Source: Ktedonobacteraceae bacterium
Lineage (GTDB): Bacteria > Chloroflexota > Ktedonobacteria > Ktedonobacterales > Ktedonobacteraceae
Assembly (NCBI GenBank): GCA_019240835.1
Contig: JAFAXQ010000139.1
Span: 1-43,001 of the forward strand
Length of the DNA stretch: 43,001 nucleotides
Direction: 5' to 3'
The position numbers and the translations under genes are program-made. Each line of letters starts with the position of its first letter. The stretch's first letter is position 1. The notes beneath the pieces were generated by a model. The model worked only from the letters and a program-made list of their open reading frames with translations, was not told the DNA's origin and did no database searches. Positions 25,001-35,128 of this stretch are shown one piece after another.

Positions 25001-28000
25001 CAGCAGTGTTTTGATGATCTGCACCTTGTGGATGGGAGAGTACGGTTGTATTCACGAACCCAGCTTTGCTGAGTTCACGCAGCCACTGTTCCTTGGATAA
25101 CAGAGGCTGGAGAGGACGTAGAGCACTATCCTGGAAGGTCCAGTAGTCCTTGAGCAGACCAAAGACAAGTAACATCAAGGGATTGTGCGCGTTGGTTGGC
25201 TCTACCAGAAAAAACAGCCCTTCGAAAGTTAGAAGGGTGTGTATATGGTGTAACGTTTCATGCATGTCTCGTGTCAGATGCAGCACATGAGAAGCGATAA
25301 TGATATCAAAGCTGTGGTTTTCAAAGCCTTGTTGTTGTGGGTCAAGCCCAATGTCCAGCAGCTCATAACTGACGAAAGGATACTTGTGATATTTCTGCTG
25401 TGCGTTTTGCACAGCCACTTCAGATACGTCACTAAAGACATATGTGGTTCTGTCCGCAGGAAGCAAGGGGAGGAGATGAGCCGTGGTGCCACCGGTTCCT
25501 GCTCCTATTTCTAGCACACGAATGCTTCCGTCAGTGGGTAAATGAGTGATAATGTGTCCGAGAGCTTCTTGAAGCAGTCTGTTGTCATCCCTAGTATCCG
25601 CTCCGCTCTCGTAGAAGTGTTCGAGAGTCCCAAAATCGCCGTTCGATGAGATAACGGCCAGTGGGTCGACCTGACCTTGTAAGATAGTTGCTAAACGACG
25701 CCCGCAACGCGTAAGTAGCAAGAGATCCGCGTGACTTGCCGGAGCAGCGAAGAGCAGGTCGCGCAAGAATGATTCTGGGTCGATGCTGTCTGGGGTGCGG
25801 GCGACAACCCAACTATTCTCTGTCTGCTGGAGGATGCCAGCATCGGCCAATGCCATACACCAGAGCGCTAGCAGTTGTTTATAGTGAGGATCGATCCCCA
25901 GGTGTTGCAGTGCTAAACCAAGGTTAAAGGATTCTCCCAGACGGAAGTCCCAGCCAAGTTGGCGCAAAGCTGCGATCATATACGCTTCGCAGAGCCGTTC
26001 TTGGGTTAGGTTTATTTCTCGGTAGTGCTGAGCTGGCAACGCTCCTTCCTGCTCGCCTCGCTTGCTCTCCGCTTGCAGCCAGACATTGAGTTGTGAGGGA
26101 ATAGGCAAGGAATCGGTGGCACGCTGCCAGGAGCAGAGAGGTGAGAATTGCCACCGTTCCTCATACAGAGACCCAGTTGATGTGCTGAATTGATCGTTGT
26201 AGGTGGAACGAACAGCCTGTTCACGCAAACCGAGCAATTCTGCAATCACCTCTCCATCCTCGTCAAAAATGGTGCAATCGAATTTGAAATAGTTTGAGCC
26301 TTTTTCCACTAGATGGACATGGCAGTAGAGATGCGTCTTGGGGAGATCAAGAGTGTAGCAGCGAAAACACTCTATCTCTGCTGGCAAGTAGTAACTATGA
26401 CGTCCATCGTGTTTCTGGCGAGAGATGATAGGAGAGACCGTCTGCAAACAACAATCCAGTAGGGTTGGATGAAAATGATACTCCGCAAATAAGTTTTCGG
26501 CGTTTTCTGGCACTCGCACGACACTTATAACATCCTGTTCGCTCACATACAGCCGTTCGAGGAGACGGAACGTGGGACCATACTGAAATCCGATACAGCT
26601 ATATGACTCGTAAAACTCAGAGGCAGAGATTTCGGTATCATAGTGTGTAAGTGCTGCATTCAGGTCGAAGGGTGCAGGACGCGCTTGATAGCGTTGCTCA
26701 ATCTGGCCGCTGGCATGTCTAGTCCACATAGATTGTTGAAGTTGACTATAGACTAGGAAGGAATGATCTTCTGACGAGAACACAATCTGAACTCTAGTCA
26801 CAGAGTTGCCCAGCATCAATGGCTTATGAATTTTCAAATGCTTCATAGCGTAACTGCCTTCTCCAAAGAGGTCGAAGGCGATAGCTAGGGCAATTTCAAG
26901 ATATCCAGCAGCCGGGAAAAGAGCAACATTTTGTATGCGATGGTCCGCGAGGTAGCAGAGATGGTGATCTTCCAGATTATTTTCCCAGATAGTGGAGGCT
27001 GCTGCGAGCTTATATCCGAGCAAAGGATGTGTATATTTACGCTTTTTGTCTGCTGCCGCAGGGAACCAGTAGCTTTCTTGCTGCCAGGGATACAAAGGTA
27101 GTGGAACATGCTTACCGTCTGGTATGAGGGTTAGCCAGGCAAGTGGATAACCCCTAGTGTAGAGTGCGCCAAGTGTGGTCAAGAGGCATTGCTGCTCATC
27201 TTCGTTGCGCCGCAGAGAAGGGTGAATATGCCCTTTTTTCTCTGCAAGGCACTCGGCAATATATGCAGACAAGACAGGGTGCGGTCCTATTTCTAGAAAT
27301 GTAGTAATGCCATTGTCAATCAAGTGCTCAATGCCTGTCGCAAACTGCACTGGTCTTCGCGCATTGAGCCACCAGTAATCGGCGTCACACGCTGGTCCGA
27401 CTACTTCGTCGCCAGTGACGGTGGAAATAAAGGGCAGTCTGGGAGGCTGTGCTTGAAGGTTCTGTAGAGATGCTAGCAACTCCTGGCGTATCGAGTCCAT
27501 AGCCCGGCTATGGAAGGCGTAGTTCAGTTTTAGAAAACGACAGAAGATACCTTGTTGCATGAGCGAGGATATAATGTGTTCGAGTGTTGCCGTATCACCT
27601 GTGAGTGTCACTGAACGAGGAGCATTGATGGAAGCTAAGGAGACGTGGTCCTCGTAAGGGATGATGAGTTCTAGAGCTTCCCGCGCAGAGAGGTCGACTG
27701 CTACCATCGTTCCCTGTCCTACTGTCAGTTCCTGCAGACGGCTACGCTGGTACACGAGGTATACCGCATCCTCAAGGCTTAAAGCTCCAGCCACGTATGC
27801 CGCTGCGACCTCACCGACACTATGCCCGATCACTGCCTGGGGTTCTATCCCCCAGGACTTCCAGAGAGCGACCAGGGCGATCTGGAGAGCGAAGAGGGCT
27901 GGTTGCGCAACATCGGTGCGGTACATACACGAACTAGCTTCATCGGCCATCATCTCTTCTACCAGTGACCAGCCCGTATACGGCTCAAGAAGTTGTGAAC

Positions 28001-29714
28001 AATGCTCGACTACAGAGTGGAAGAGCGGTTCTCGCTCAAGCAACTGGCGTCCCATGGCCCACCATTGAGGACCATTGCCACAAAAAACGAAAGCCACTCT
28101 CTCGTTCTGCTCTGCCGTTGTGTGACCAGCTACCATACCAGAGAGTTTTTCTCCAGCCAGGAACGCTTCCAGTTTCTCGATAAGCTCATTGTGTGAGCGA
28201 ACGACCAACGCCAGACGGTGCGTGTGCTGCTCGCGCCGCATGCTAGCGGTAAAGCAGATGTCTCGTAGCGATGGAACATCAGGGGAGCGCAGCAGGCTCA
28301 GATAGGATGCCGCCAGCGCCTGCAATGCCTCTGGAGTACGCGCCGAAAGAGGCAGGAGGAAGATAGGGTGATTTGCCGAGATCGTTTCTTGTTCATAGAT
28401 AGGTGGCGTAAACTCTTGTAGGACAGCATGAGCGTTGGTCCCACCAAAACCAAAACTGTTGATACCTGCGATAAGAGGAGAAGGAGCAGGTGCAAGTGTC
28501 TGTGTATGTTGTTGAACCTGAAGTTTCAGTTGCTCAAAGTCGATACGGGGATTGGGCCTCTCAAAGTGCAGGCTAGCCGGGATCTGCCGATGCTTGAGCA
28601 TGAGCGCAAGTTTGATCAGGCCAGCTATGCCTGAAGCTGCTTCCAAATGCCCAATATTGGTTTTTACCGACCCGATTCGCAAGCGCTGTTCCACTTCTCT
28701 CTGCTCTCCAAAGACGGCTCCTAGAGCGTGGCATTCCACGTAATCACCAATGATGGTGCCAGTGCCATGGGCCTCGACGTAATGAACCTGGGAAGGCGAG
28801 ATGTCGGCTTTTTTGTAGACCTGACGTAAGAGTGTCTCCTGAGCTATACCGCTTGGCTGAAACATGCCTTGTGTTCGACCATCTTGGTTGACGCCTGTCG
28901 CAAGGATAAGAGCATAGATCGGATCTTTGTTGGCAAGTGCCTGCGACAAAGGTTTAAGTACGACTACGCCTACTCCTTCACCACGAACGTAGCCATCGGC
29001 ATCAGCACTAAACGAATGACACTGACCACGTGGCGAAAGCATGTGTGCTTTACAGAAACCAACGCTAATAGCGGGATCAAGCAGCATATTTGTGCCACCA
29101 GCTAGGGCGAGTGAACATTCACTCTTCCACAGGCTTTCACACGCCAGATGGACTGCAACCAGAGAGGATGAGCAGGCAGTATCAAGGGAGAGGCTCGGTC
29201 CATGGAAATCAAACTGGTAGGAAATACGATTCGCTACAATACTGAGGGCACCTCCTGCATTGCTATAAGCATTAATACTAGCTGGATCATCCTGTATTCT
29301 GATGTAATCATCTAAGCAAATACCGACGAAGACTCCTGTTTGCGAACCAGCTAGTTGCCCAGGTGCCAGTCCTGCATCTTCCAATGCCTCCCAACTCACC
29401 TCCAGCAGCAAGCGCTGCTGTGGATCCATACGTGTTGCTTCTACAGGGGGGATACCGAAGAATGCGCTATCAAACTGGTCGACCTGCTCCAAAAACCCAC
29501 CCTTGAGTGTATAGAGTCTACCTGCTTGAGTAGGGTCAGGATGATAAGCCCGACGAATATCCCAACGTAGGGGAGAAACTTCTCTGACGGCATTCGTCTC
29601 TGCTACAAGAAGTTCCCAGAAAGCTTGAGCGCTATTGGCCTGTCCCGGAAAGCGGCATCCGATTCCCACAATCGCAATAGGGTCGCAAGAAACGCTTGTG
29701 CTTTGCCCACTCAT
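22083..29714 (-). CDS. Single-module reducing type I PKS (KS-AT-DH-cMT-ER-KR-ACP)
   Basis: The 2543-residue multienzyme carries every domain for full reduction and C-methylation. KS spans about 10-430 with C181 (DTACSSS), H316 (HGTGT) and H356 (NIGHLE). AT spans about 540-860 with S632 (GHSVGE) and YAFH at 732-735, which favours malonyl-CoA. DH spans about 895-1165 with H925 and D1087, though the HxxxGxxxxP motif has N for G. The methyltransferase has VLEIGAGTGGTT at 1400-1411. ER begins near 1800 (NFKDVALAMG, GAAGGVGLAA). KR shows GGLRGFG, an SSIS...NYAAGN core and an LED motif suggesting B-type stereochemistry. ACP has S2488 (GIDSLTAM). There is no thioesterase. It probably works iteratively to build a methyl-branched saturated chain. 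AGGAAAGGAAA precedes ATG 29714. Confidence 0.96.
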   Translation of the reverse strand: MSGQSTSVSCDPIAIVGIGCRFPGQANSAQAFWELLVAETNAVREVSPLRWDIRRAYHPDPTQAGRLYTLKGGFLEQVDQFDSAFFGIPPVEATRMDPQQRLLLEVSWEALEDAGLAPGQLAGSQTGVFVGICLDDYIRIQDDPASINAYSNAGGALSIVANRISYQFDFHGPSLSLDTACSSSLVAVHLACESLWKSECSLALAGGTNMLLDPAISVGFCKAHMLSPRGQCHSFSADADGYVRGEGVGVVVLKPLSQALANKDPIYALILATGVNQDGRTQGMFQPSGIAQETLLRQVYKKADISPSQVHYVEAHGTGTIIGDYVECHALGAVFGEQREVEQRLRIGSVKTNIGHLEAASGIAGLIKLALMLKHRQIPASLHFERPNPRIDFEQLKLQVQQHTQTLAPAPSPLIAGINSFGFGGTNAHAVLQEFTPPIYEQETISANHPIFLLPLSARTPEALQALAASYLSLLRSPDVPSLRDICFTASMRREQHTHRLALVVRSHNELIEKLEAFLAGEKLSGMVAGHTTAEQNERVAFVFCGNGPQWWAMGRQLLEREPLFHSVVEHCSQLLEPYTGWSLVEEMMADEASSCMYRTDVAQPALFALQIALVALWKSWGIEPQAVIGHSVGEVAAAYVAGALSLEDAVYLVYQRSRLQELTVGQGTMVAVDLSAREALELIIPYEDHVSLASINAPRSVTLTGDTATLEHIISSLMQQGIFCRFLKLNYAFHSRAMDSIRQELLASLQNLQAQPPRLPFISTVTGDEVVGPACDADYWWLNARRPVQFATGIEHLIDNGITTFLEIGPHPVLSAYIAECLAEKKGHIHPSLRRNEDEQQCLLTTLGALYTRGYPLAWLTLIPDGKHVPLPLYPWQQESYWFPAAADKKRKYTHPLLGYKLAAASTIWENNLEDHHLCYLADHRIQNVALFPAAGYLEIALAIAFDLFGEGSYAMKHLKIHKPLMLGNSVTRVQIVFSSEDHSFLVYSQLQQSMWTRHASGQIEQRYQARPAPFDLNAALTHYDTEISASEFYESYSCIGFQYGPTFRLLERLYVSEQDVISVVRVPENAENLFAEYHFHPTLLDCCLQTVSPIISRQKHDGRHSYYLPAEIECFRCYTLDLPKTHLYCHVHLVEKGSNYFKFDCTIFDEDGEVIAELLGLREQAVRSTYNDQFSTSTGSLYEERWQFSPLCSWQRATDSLPIPSQLNVWLQAESKRGEQEGALPAQHYREINLTQERLCEAYMIAALRQLGWDFRLGESFNLGLALQHLGIDPHYKQLLALWCMALADAGILQQTENSWVVARTPDSIDPESFLRDLLFAAPASHADLLLLTRCGRRLATILQGQVDPLAVISSNGDFGTLEHFYESGADTRDDNRLLQEALGHIITHLPTDGSIRVLEIGAGTGGTTAHLLPLLPADRTTYVFSDVSEVAVQNAQQKYHKYPFVSYELLDIGLDPQQQGFENHSFDIIIASHVLHLTRDMHETLHHIHTLLTFEGLFFLVEPTNAHNPLMLLVFGLLKDYWTFQDSALRPLQPLLSKEQWLRELSKAGFVNTTVLSHPQGADHQNTAVLLAQSPCFEQQSPLAIPSAIGASGENWIIFADDSGLAEQVQQMLASCAGHIILVKKGTDYHRSASSGFALRPGCAEDMELMLQTLSAEDLIGHHIVYLWGLDSTNDEITSASLDATLDIGCSGLIGIVQALIETQGEAFPHLWIITGGVHTLTTTELLPCIEQAPVYGLGRVIMNEHPELNCTLIDIGVAQEQEGKLGHHPEEIRSLVEELWVQPGESEVMLRGTVRFVNRVVRTPHVRQMRASEVAAMPDTCYFLDVPAPGALDNLVIRTGQRSKPAPGTVEIAPSFTGLNFKDVALAMGLLPAEVQVRYSDTIDYALGLECVGKITALGEGVTDFNIGDEVLGFGYHSFSSSVIADARLLVRKPTYMSHEEAATIVMTFVTAHYALHHLGQLRQGERVLIHGAAGGVGLAAIQIVQHAGGEIIATAGSAEKREYLRSLGIQHVLDSRSLAFADEIMQLTNGQGVHIVLNSLAGEAMRKSLAVLQRFGRFLEIGKRDFLQNSKLGLQDFNRCLSYFAIDIGEMIMWDKERVTQVLHEIAERFEQGIYRPLPYRLFALSQIVDAFRYMQQSRHIGKIVVSMQDQYASIQQAPRAQVSKFRADASYLITGGLRGFGLKTAQWMVEHGARHLVLVGRSGASTPEAQQAVQEMQAAGIQVLVAQVDVTREEEVIELLERLTATFPPLRGIMHAAVVLEDRLVSQLDTATLKKVIAPKMLGAWNLHKHTLAMPLEFFVLFSSISALMGNIGQGNYAAGNLFLEALARYRVAQGLPALAVQWGTLAQVGHVARHRQLHDHLERSGIQAMSPDQALTLLGRFLQEKQTQITIAQVDWDRLKMLLSSLSVMARWTHLLPQGQEQLGTPEQPEQNVRMTLLKMTAEERQEFMSMRLNKMLASILGISPSRLNTQQSITDIGIDSLTAMELRSQIHQDLGVDIAMMRLLQKQSISDLATALTEQLVAEQTTEADSLLVRS

Positions 29715-29805
29715 AAGGTGTTTCCTTTCCTAACTCACTGGCATGAGAATGACTGATAACCTCAATTTGTAGTAACTCTCTCTTCGCTATCGACAGCTTT
29801 ATCTA

Positions 29806-30639
29806 TCAATACTTTGGTACAAGCTGCTTTACGAAGTCTCTAAGTCCCGTCCAGAGAATAGAGAAATCAAAGATATCGTCGTGTCCACATCCCTCAATAG
29901 GCAGAAATGTAACCGACTGCTGGCCCGAAACAGCACGATGAAGTTGCTCGCCCATTGCAAAGGGCGCAAATTCGTCCTGCATACCATGACTAATAAAGAT
30001 TGGACATCTTACCTGACCGATCTTGCTCAGATTATCGAACCGCTCCTGAATCAATAGCTGCACCGTCGTTGTCGATGTCCGAGGCAGTATAGTGGTGACT
30101 AGCTCAACAACATCGGTAAACGCACTGAGAGCAACCAAACCAGCAACTGACTTTCGGGCAGCTAGATCAATTGCTACAGCGGCACCAAGTGACGATCCTC
30201 CCACAATAATCTGTGAAGGTGGCACATGTAGAACTTTGGTCAGAGAGCGATAGGCAACATCTGCAGATTCATAGCATCCAGCTTCGCTTGCAACTCCGCT
30301 GCTCATGCCATAACCTATGTACTCAGGGATGAGAACATTGAGTCCAAACTGCCGAAAACGTGTGAACTCGAAGCGGCAGTTGCGCAAACACTTCTCTCTT
30401 CCATAGAAGTAGAGGAGATGAAGCGTTTCAGGTACGGCAGATGAAGATTGATCAGCAGCCTTCCTTGAACCGAACAGTAAGCCAATCTGATAGCCACTCG
30501 GTGTCGAACGAGAAAGAACGGTGGCGTCCTCATAGATGCGTACTAAGTCCTGCTGTGTACTCTTTATCAAACTTCCCGCAAAGATTCCCTGCTGAATAGT
30601 TTGAGAGAGTGATGATATATCGGACATATCTATAGACAT
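29806..30639 (-). CDS. Alpha/beta hydrolase, possible PKS release or editing enzyme
   Basis: The 277-residue alpha/beta-hydrolase fold protein has the nucleophile elbow GGSSLG with S150, an acid residue in HGMQDEF (D222) and the catalytic histidine in EGCGHDDIF (H253). The FYGREKCL region forms the oxyanion side, and the overall layout resembles BEM46/acylaminoacyl-peptidase-like hydrolases. It is the first gene of the minus-strand operon, 91 nt before the PKS gene, which lacks its own thioesterase. A release or proofreading thioesterase role is an inference. ATG 30639 is used; ATG 30627 is an in-frame alternative. No signal peptide is seen. Confidence 0.85.
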   Translation of the reverse strand: MSIDMSDISSLSQTIQQGIFAGSLIKSTQQDLVRIYEDATVLSRSTPSGYQIGLLFGSRKAADQSSSAVPETLHLLYFYGREKCLRNCRFEFTRFRQFGLNVLIPEYIGYGMSSGVASEAGCYESADVAYRSLTKVLHVPPSQIIVGGSSLGAAVAIDLAARKSVAGLVALSAFTDVVELVTTILPRTSTTTVQLLIQERFDNLSKIGQVRCPIFISHGMQDEFAPFAMGEQLHRAVSGQQSVTFLPIEGCGHDDIFDFSILWTGLRDFVKQLVPKY

Positions 30640-30977
30640 CCCTTCGATTGTCCTCTAACTATCTTGCGACCTGCATTTAGCATTTGTTTAGGGAATAGCC
30701 AAACCCCGTCAAGGGACTTGCCCCCTTGAATCTCCACGTTTTTCAACACTATTCAAACAAGTTTAAAAAGACTCTAGTATATAGATAATACGTATATGTT
30801 GATTGGCTCTAAGTATAAAAGCATGCAATGAATGCGAGAAGGGGCAAGAAGGTTGTAATCGAGTAAAAAATGGGTCCTAAATCCCACTATCCTATTGAGA
30901 TAGCACAACCCGCAAATTGCGCAACAGTCAGTCGACCCAGTCCTAGTTTGGCGAAGTAACCCTAATAGCCTACTACT

Positions 30978-31005
30978 TTGTGATATGCTCTTTCTCTGTT
31001 ATACG
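30978..31005 (+). promoter_or_regulatory. Predicted promoter for the SDR gene; 30640-31030 otherwise empty
   Basis: TTGTGA (30978-30983) and TATACG (31000-31005) are 16 nt apart, with a start near 31012. The 390-nt divergent gap 30640-31030 is AT-rich around 30750-30810 (a TATATAGATAATACGTATAT stretch). It must also hold the promoter of the hydrolase-PKS-MMPL operon, for which no convincing -35/-10 pair was found. No gene or RNA is seen in it. Confidence 0.4.
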
Positions 31006-31030
31006 GTGGGGTATATTTGAACTATAGTCA

Positions 31031-31939
31031 ATGTATAAAATGACAGCAATAATTAGGAGGCAACTCGAAATTTCTGTCATACCAAGTAGGAGAATATCAG
31101 AATTGAAAGATGTACAACCGGGGGCAGCTACCAGACAGACTCTATTGCAGAGTCGCGTCCTTGTTGTTGGTGGGGCAGGCGCAATTGGCCAGGGAATATC
31201 GCAAGCGTTACGCGAGCATGGTGCGAGGGTCATGGGCATTGACCTCATCGGGGGTTCAGAAATTCTGCAGGCAGATATTACCAACGATGAAGCCACACGG
31301 GGTGCTGTGCAATGTATTCTTACCAAGTTCAATGGACTTGACATACTCATTAACGCTGCAGGTGTTGGATTTCCCCAGGATGCGGGCGCGCCTCCTGACG
31401 ATGGTGTACTGCAAACGTTGAACATCAATTTACTTGGTCCCCGGCGAGTGACGAGCTACGCTATGTCAGCCCTGATTGCATCCCGTGGACGTATCATCAA
31501 CATCGCGTCTGGTCTAGTGTTCGCCAATGTACCGTTTGCGGCCGCTTATTCAGCAAGCAAGCGCGCACTTTCGGCCTGGTCAGACGTTCTGCGCGTGGAA
31601 TATGGCAGCCATGTCGGCATGACGACCATCTATCCTAGCTACATCAAAACGCCTATTCATGTGCATGCCGAGGAAGCGGGTCTATCGCTCTCAGGTCTAC
31701 TACGCGAGGAGTCTTTAAACTGCGTGGTGGAAACTGTCGTGCAAGCTTGTACAGGAAAACCGAGACGTGACCTTGCTACCACTCGTCGAGGAGCGCTTGA
31801 GATTGGCCTAGCTCGTCATTTTCCCGCGCTGGTTGATCGCATCATGCTCAAGCGGATGCGGTGCCTTGGTCGTGGCAAGAGCTACGACCATGCACCGCTA
31901 GCTTCTGGTATGCTTGAACGCATGAGGTTGACGAAGTAG
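31031..31939 (+). CDS. Short-chain dehydrogenase/reductase
   Basis: This is an NAD(P)-dependent SDR with the Rossmann motif GGAGAIGQGI (residues 47-56), the structural NAAG, and the catalytic S160, Y173 and K177 (YSASK). The length of 302 residues from ATG 31031 includes a 40-residue lead before the fold. TTG 31103, with AGGAGA 9 nt upstream, is a good alternative start that removes 24 residues. D71 at the end of strand 2 (MGIDLIGG) suggests NAD rather than NADP. It diverges from the PKS operon and may modify the same lipid, but this is positional inference. The C-terminal 60 residues are basic. Confidence 0.88.
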   Translation: MYKMTAIIRRQLEISVIPSRRISELKDVQPGAATRQTLLQSRVLVVGGAGAIGQGISQALREHGARVMGIDLIGGSEILQADITNDEATRGAVQCILTKFNGLDILINAAGVGFPQDAGAPPDDGVLQTLNINLLGPRRVTSYAMSALIASRGRIINIASGLVFANVPFAAAYSASKRALSAWSDVLRVEYGSHVGMTTIYPSYIKTPIHVHAEEAGLSLSGLLREESLNCVVETVVQACTGKPRRDLATTRRGALEIGLARHFPALVDRIMLKRMRCLGRGKSYDHAPLASGMLERMRLTK

Positions 31940-31978
31940 TGGACGAGATGCATAGCAAGCGATATTGATCTGGTGGAG

Positions 31979-34900
31979 CTACCTCGACTGCGACGTTATC
32001 GCAATTCTGCGAGAGTCGATGCCGTACTTGTTCCTCCCGAATCGTAAGTACAGTGAGGGGACGATGAACAGGTTGAGCACTGTCGAGGTGACTAGACCTC
32101 CCAGGATGACGATAGCCATCGGATGCTCAATTTCGTGGCCGGGGATGTCACCAGAGATCACTAGAGGCACCAAGGCCAGCCCGGCCGCCAAGGCGGTCAT
32201 TAGGATTGGCGCGAGTCGTTCGCGTGCTCCCCGCACAACAAGCTCAGGACCGAACGGCTCACCTTCCTGTCGCTCGAGATGCTGATAGTGGTTGATGAGC
32301 ATGATGCCGTTACGTGCCGCTACCCCAAACACTGTGAAGAAGCCGACCAGGGAACCGACCGAGATCACGCCGCCAGTTGCGAATGCTGCCAACACCCCGC
32401 CTACTAGGGCCGAAGGCAGAGTGAAGAAGACCAGAGCTGCTAAACGCCAGTTGCCAAAGGCCGCCTGCAGCAGCAGGAAGACCCCAATCGCAGCAGCAAT
32501 GCCGAAACCGAGCAGTTGGCTCTGAGCGGCCTGTCGCTCCTCGTAGGCTCCGAGCATCTCCGCGTGATACCCAAGCGGAAACTTGACCCCCGAGAGGCGC
32601 TGTTTAACGTCGCGCACCACGGCACCGAGATCGCGTCCATGTGCGTTGAGGCTCACGTCGATGCGACGCGAATTGTGTTCGCGCTCTATGAGGTTCGGGG
32701 TCGGCAAGATGCTCACGTTGGCCACATCCCCCAGACGCACCTGACCACCGCTAGGCGTGTCGATGAGCAGTTCACGGATACTAGTTAGACTGTTACGTGT
32801 CTGGGGTGTACCCCACACCATCACATCGTACACTTTCCCGTCCCTGTGGATATCGCTGACTTCGTTGCCCGCCACCAATACGCCCGCTGCCCGTCGTACA
32901 TCGCCCGGTTTGAGTCCATAGCGCTGAGCCTTAGCGAGGTCCACCTCGACTTGCACGTGTGGTACGTCAACTTGCAGCTCTGTGTGCAGATCGGCGGTAC
33001 CCTTGATAGGCGCGAGAGCCTGCCTCACCTCCTCAGCTTTGCTGCGCAAGGTGCCCAAGTCGGGGCCGTAGATGCGGACCACGACGTCATCGCTTGATCC
33101 CACCAGTACCTCGTTGATCCTCTCATTCAGGTAGGTCCGTACATCGTGATAAAGCCCCGGGTAGCCGTCGGCCATCTTCTGGATGGCAGCTACCGTCTCG
33201 TCATAGTTGGCGGCAGGGTCGATGCTGATCCAATTCTCAGCAAAATTGATACCTGACACTTCCTCTCCCTGCACGGCACGGCCTATATGGGATCCGAAGC
33301 TACGTACCCCAGGAATAGACAGCAGTTCACGACTAGCCTGGGTCGTGATGCGGACAACTTCCTGCTGGGACGTGCCCGGCTTGGTCACCCAGTGCATAAG
33401 GAAATCCCGCTCCTTGAACGCAGGGAACAGCGACTCCCCTAGAAATGGCAACACCGAGAGGCCGAGCAGCACGAGGCCACAGACGGCGAAGAATGCTGGG
33501 CGTGGTGTGCGTATAATCCGCCCAAGAAGCGCATCGTAGCGGCTGTGCAGCCAGCGCAGCAGAGGAGACTCGCGCCGCTCAAGCGGCACATTGCGCAAGA
33601 GGAGCAGACACAGCGGTGGCGTGACGATCAATGCCACTAGCATCGACGCCAGCAGTGCCAGCGCATAGGAGATGGCCAGAGGTCGGAAGAAGGCACCGGA
33701 GACGCCTTGTAAAAGAAAGACCGGAAACAAAACTGCCACATCGATTAGCACTGCGTAGACAATGGCGCTGCGCACCTCAAGGGAAGCCTCAAGGATGATG
33801 CTCACAATCGACCTGTTGCTGCCCTCCCGGCGATGCTGACGCAGCCGTCGCACGATGTTCTCCACGTCGATGATCGCATCGTCGACAACGCCGCCGACTG
33901 CTATCACAAATCCCGCCAGCACCATCGTGTTAATCGTGGCCCCGAGTAGAGAGAGCACAAGCCCCGCCGCCACCAGAGACAACGGAATCGCCACCAGACT
34001 GATCAGCGCAGTACGCCACTCGAAGAGGAAGGCTCCCAGGACCAGCGCCACCAAAAGACAAGAGATGATCAGCGACTTAGTGAGATTGTCGATAGCCAGA
34101 TTGATGAAGTTCGCCGACCGAAAGATGGTGGAGTCAATTTGTATGCCGGGAAGACCAGGTCGCATCTCTGCGAGCGCTGCATCGACTCCCCGAGTCACCT
34201 CTAGCGTATTGCCCCAGGGAAATTTCTCAACGATGAGCAGGATACCGGGATGGCTGTTAATGACAGCATCTCCGATCAGCGGTTGATGATCCCAGACTAC
34301 TTTGCCCACGTCGCCTAGGGTCAGCGGCGAGCCATCGCTCTTTTTTCTGTCATTGACGGGCACTTTGGCCAGATCTTCCGGTCCTATGACGGGCAGGGTG
34401 TGCTGGAGTCCGAGCCTTTGATTGGGCGTGTCAATAAACCCGCCGACACGCGTCTTCGCTGCGTTCGTATACTTCAATAACCCGAAGTCCAGGGCATCCG
34501 AGGTGACCTGCTGGACTTCATCCAGCGAGACGTGATAGGTTCGCAACTTTTGCGGATCGGTTAGTACTTGGAGCTGCTTGAAGCGGTCGCCCCATAAGAT
34601 CACATTTGCGACCCCGGGTACTGCCATCAAGCGCCACCTGATCGTCCAGTAGGCGATCATCGCCAAATCCGTCTGAGAATAAGTGTTCGAGGTAAGCCCT
34701 ATCTGCATGACGCGGCTCGTCGCCGACAAGGGCGGCAGCATCCAAGGCAGACCTGCCCAGGATGGCAAACTACGTTCCGCCACTGCAAGGCGCTCTTGCA
34801 CTAGTCGCCGTGCGGACATGATGTCGGTCCCGGGCTTAAAGATGAGGACAATCGACGAGAGACCTGGAACCGACTTCGAGCGCATATCTTCGAGCTGTGG

Positions 34901-35128
34901 AGTGCTGTTGAGTGCGTCCTCCAGTTGAATAGTGACCAGGGATTCCACCTCGGAGGCCGACATGCCTGGGGTTTCAGTCTGAATCTCCACAAGCGGTGGC
35001 GCGAACTCGGGGAAGACGTCCACTGGCATGCTGCCAAGTTGCATGATGCCAATGAAGATCATCGCTATCGCACCCGCAAGTACCAGGAATCGAAAACGTA
35101 GACTTGATCCGACAATCCAACGCATCAT
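31979..35128 (-). CDS. HME-type RND efflux pump (CusA/CzcA-like)
   Basis: The 1049-residue proton-driven exporter has two repeated halves: an N-terminal helix ([18 protein letters not shown]), [18 protein letters not shown], porter domains, and transmembrane helix 4 carrying [18 protein letters not shown] with the proton-relay aspartates. The second half ends with [10 protein letters not shown] and [20 protein letters not shown]. The family exports heavy-metal ions; the metal cannot be told. ATG 35128 overlaps the lipoprotein stop by 4 nt (ATGA), showing translational coupling. A frameshifted paralogue lies just upstream. A three-component Cus-type pump needs an outer membrane, so in a monoderm host the mechanism must differ. 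Confidence 0.95.
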   Translation of the reverse strand: MMRWIVGSSLRFRFLVLAGAIAMIFIGIMQLGSMPVDVFPEFAPPLVEIQTETPGMSASEVESLVTIQLEDALNSTPQLEDMRSKSVPGLSSIVLIFKPGTDIMSARRLVQERLAVAERSLPSWAGLPWMLPPLSATSRVMQIGLTSNTYSQTDLAMIAYWTIRWRLMAVPGVANVILWGDRFKQLQVLTDPQKLRTYHVSLDEVQQVTSDALDFGLLKYTNAAKTRVGGFIDTPNQRLGLQHTLPVIGPEDLAKVPVNDRKKSDGSPLTLGDVGKVVWDHQPLIGDAVINSHPGILLIVEKFPWGNTLEVTRGVDAALAEMRPGLPGIQIDSTIFRSANFINLAIDNLTKSLIISCLLVALVLGAFLFEWRTALISLVAIPLSLVAAGLVLSLLGATINTMVLAGFVIAVGGVVDDAIIDVENIVRRLRQHRREGSNRSIVSIILEASLEVRSAIVYAVLIDVAVLFPVFLLQGVSGAFFRPLAISYALALLASMLVALIVTPPLCLLLLRNVPLERRESPLLRWLHSRYDALLGRIIRTPRPAFFAVCGLVLLGLSVLPFLGESLFPAFKERDFLMHWVTKPGTSQQEVVRITTQASRELLSIPGVRSFGSHIGRAVQGEEVSGINFAENWISIDPAANYDETVAAIQKMADGYPGLYHDVRTYLNERINEVLVGSSDDVVVRIYGPDLGTLRSKAEEVRQALAPIKGTADLHTELQVDVPHVQVEVDLAKAQRYGLKPGDVRRAAGVLVAGNEVSDIHRDGKVYDVMVWGTPQTRNSLTSIRELLIDTPSGGQVRLGDVANVSILPTPNLIEREHNSRRIDVSLNAHGRDLGAVVRDVKQRLSGVKFPLGYHAEMLGAYEERQAAQSQLLGFGIAAAIGVFLLLQAAFGNWRLAALVFFTLPSALVGGVLAAFATGGVISVGSLVGFFTVFGVAARNGIMLINHYQHLERQEGEPFGPELVVRGARERLAPILMTALAAGLALVPLVISGDIPGHEIEHPMAIVILGGLVTSTVLNLFIVPSLYLRFGRNKYGIDSRRIAITSQSR

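Noticed and set aside
30973-31428. 151-codon minus-strand frame opposite the SDR gene
   Set aside because: It is antisense to the SDR Rossmann motif, with biased composition typical of shadow frames.
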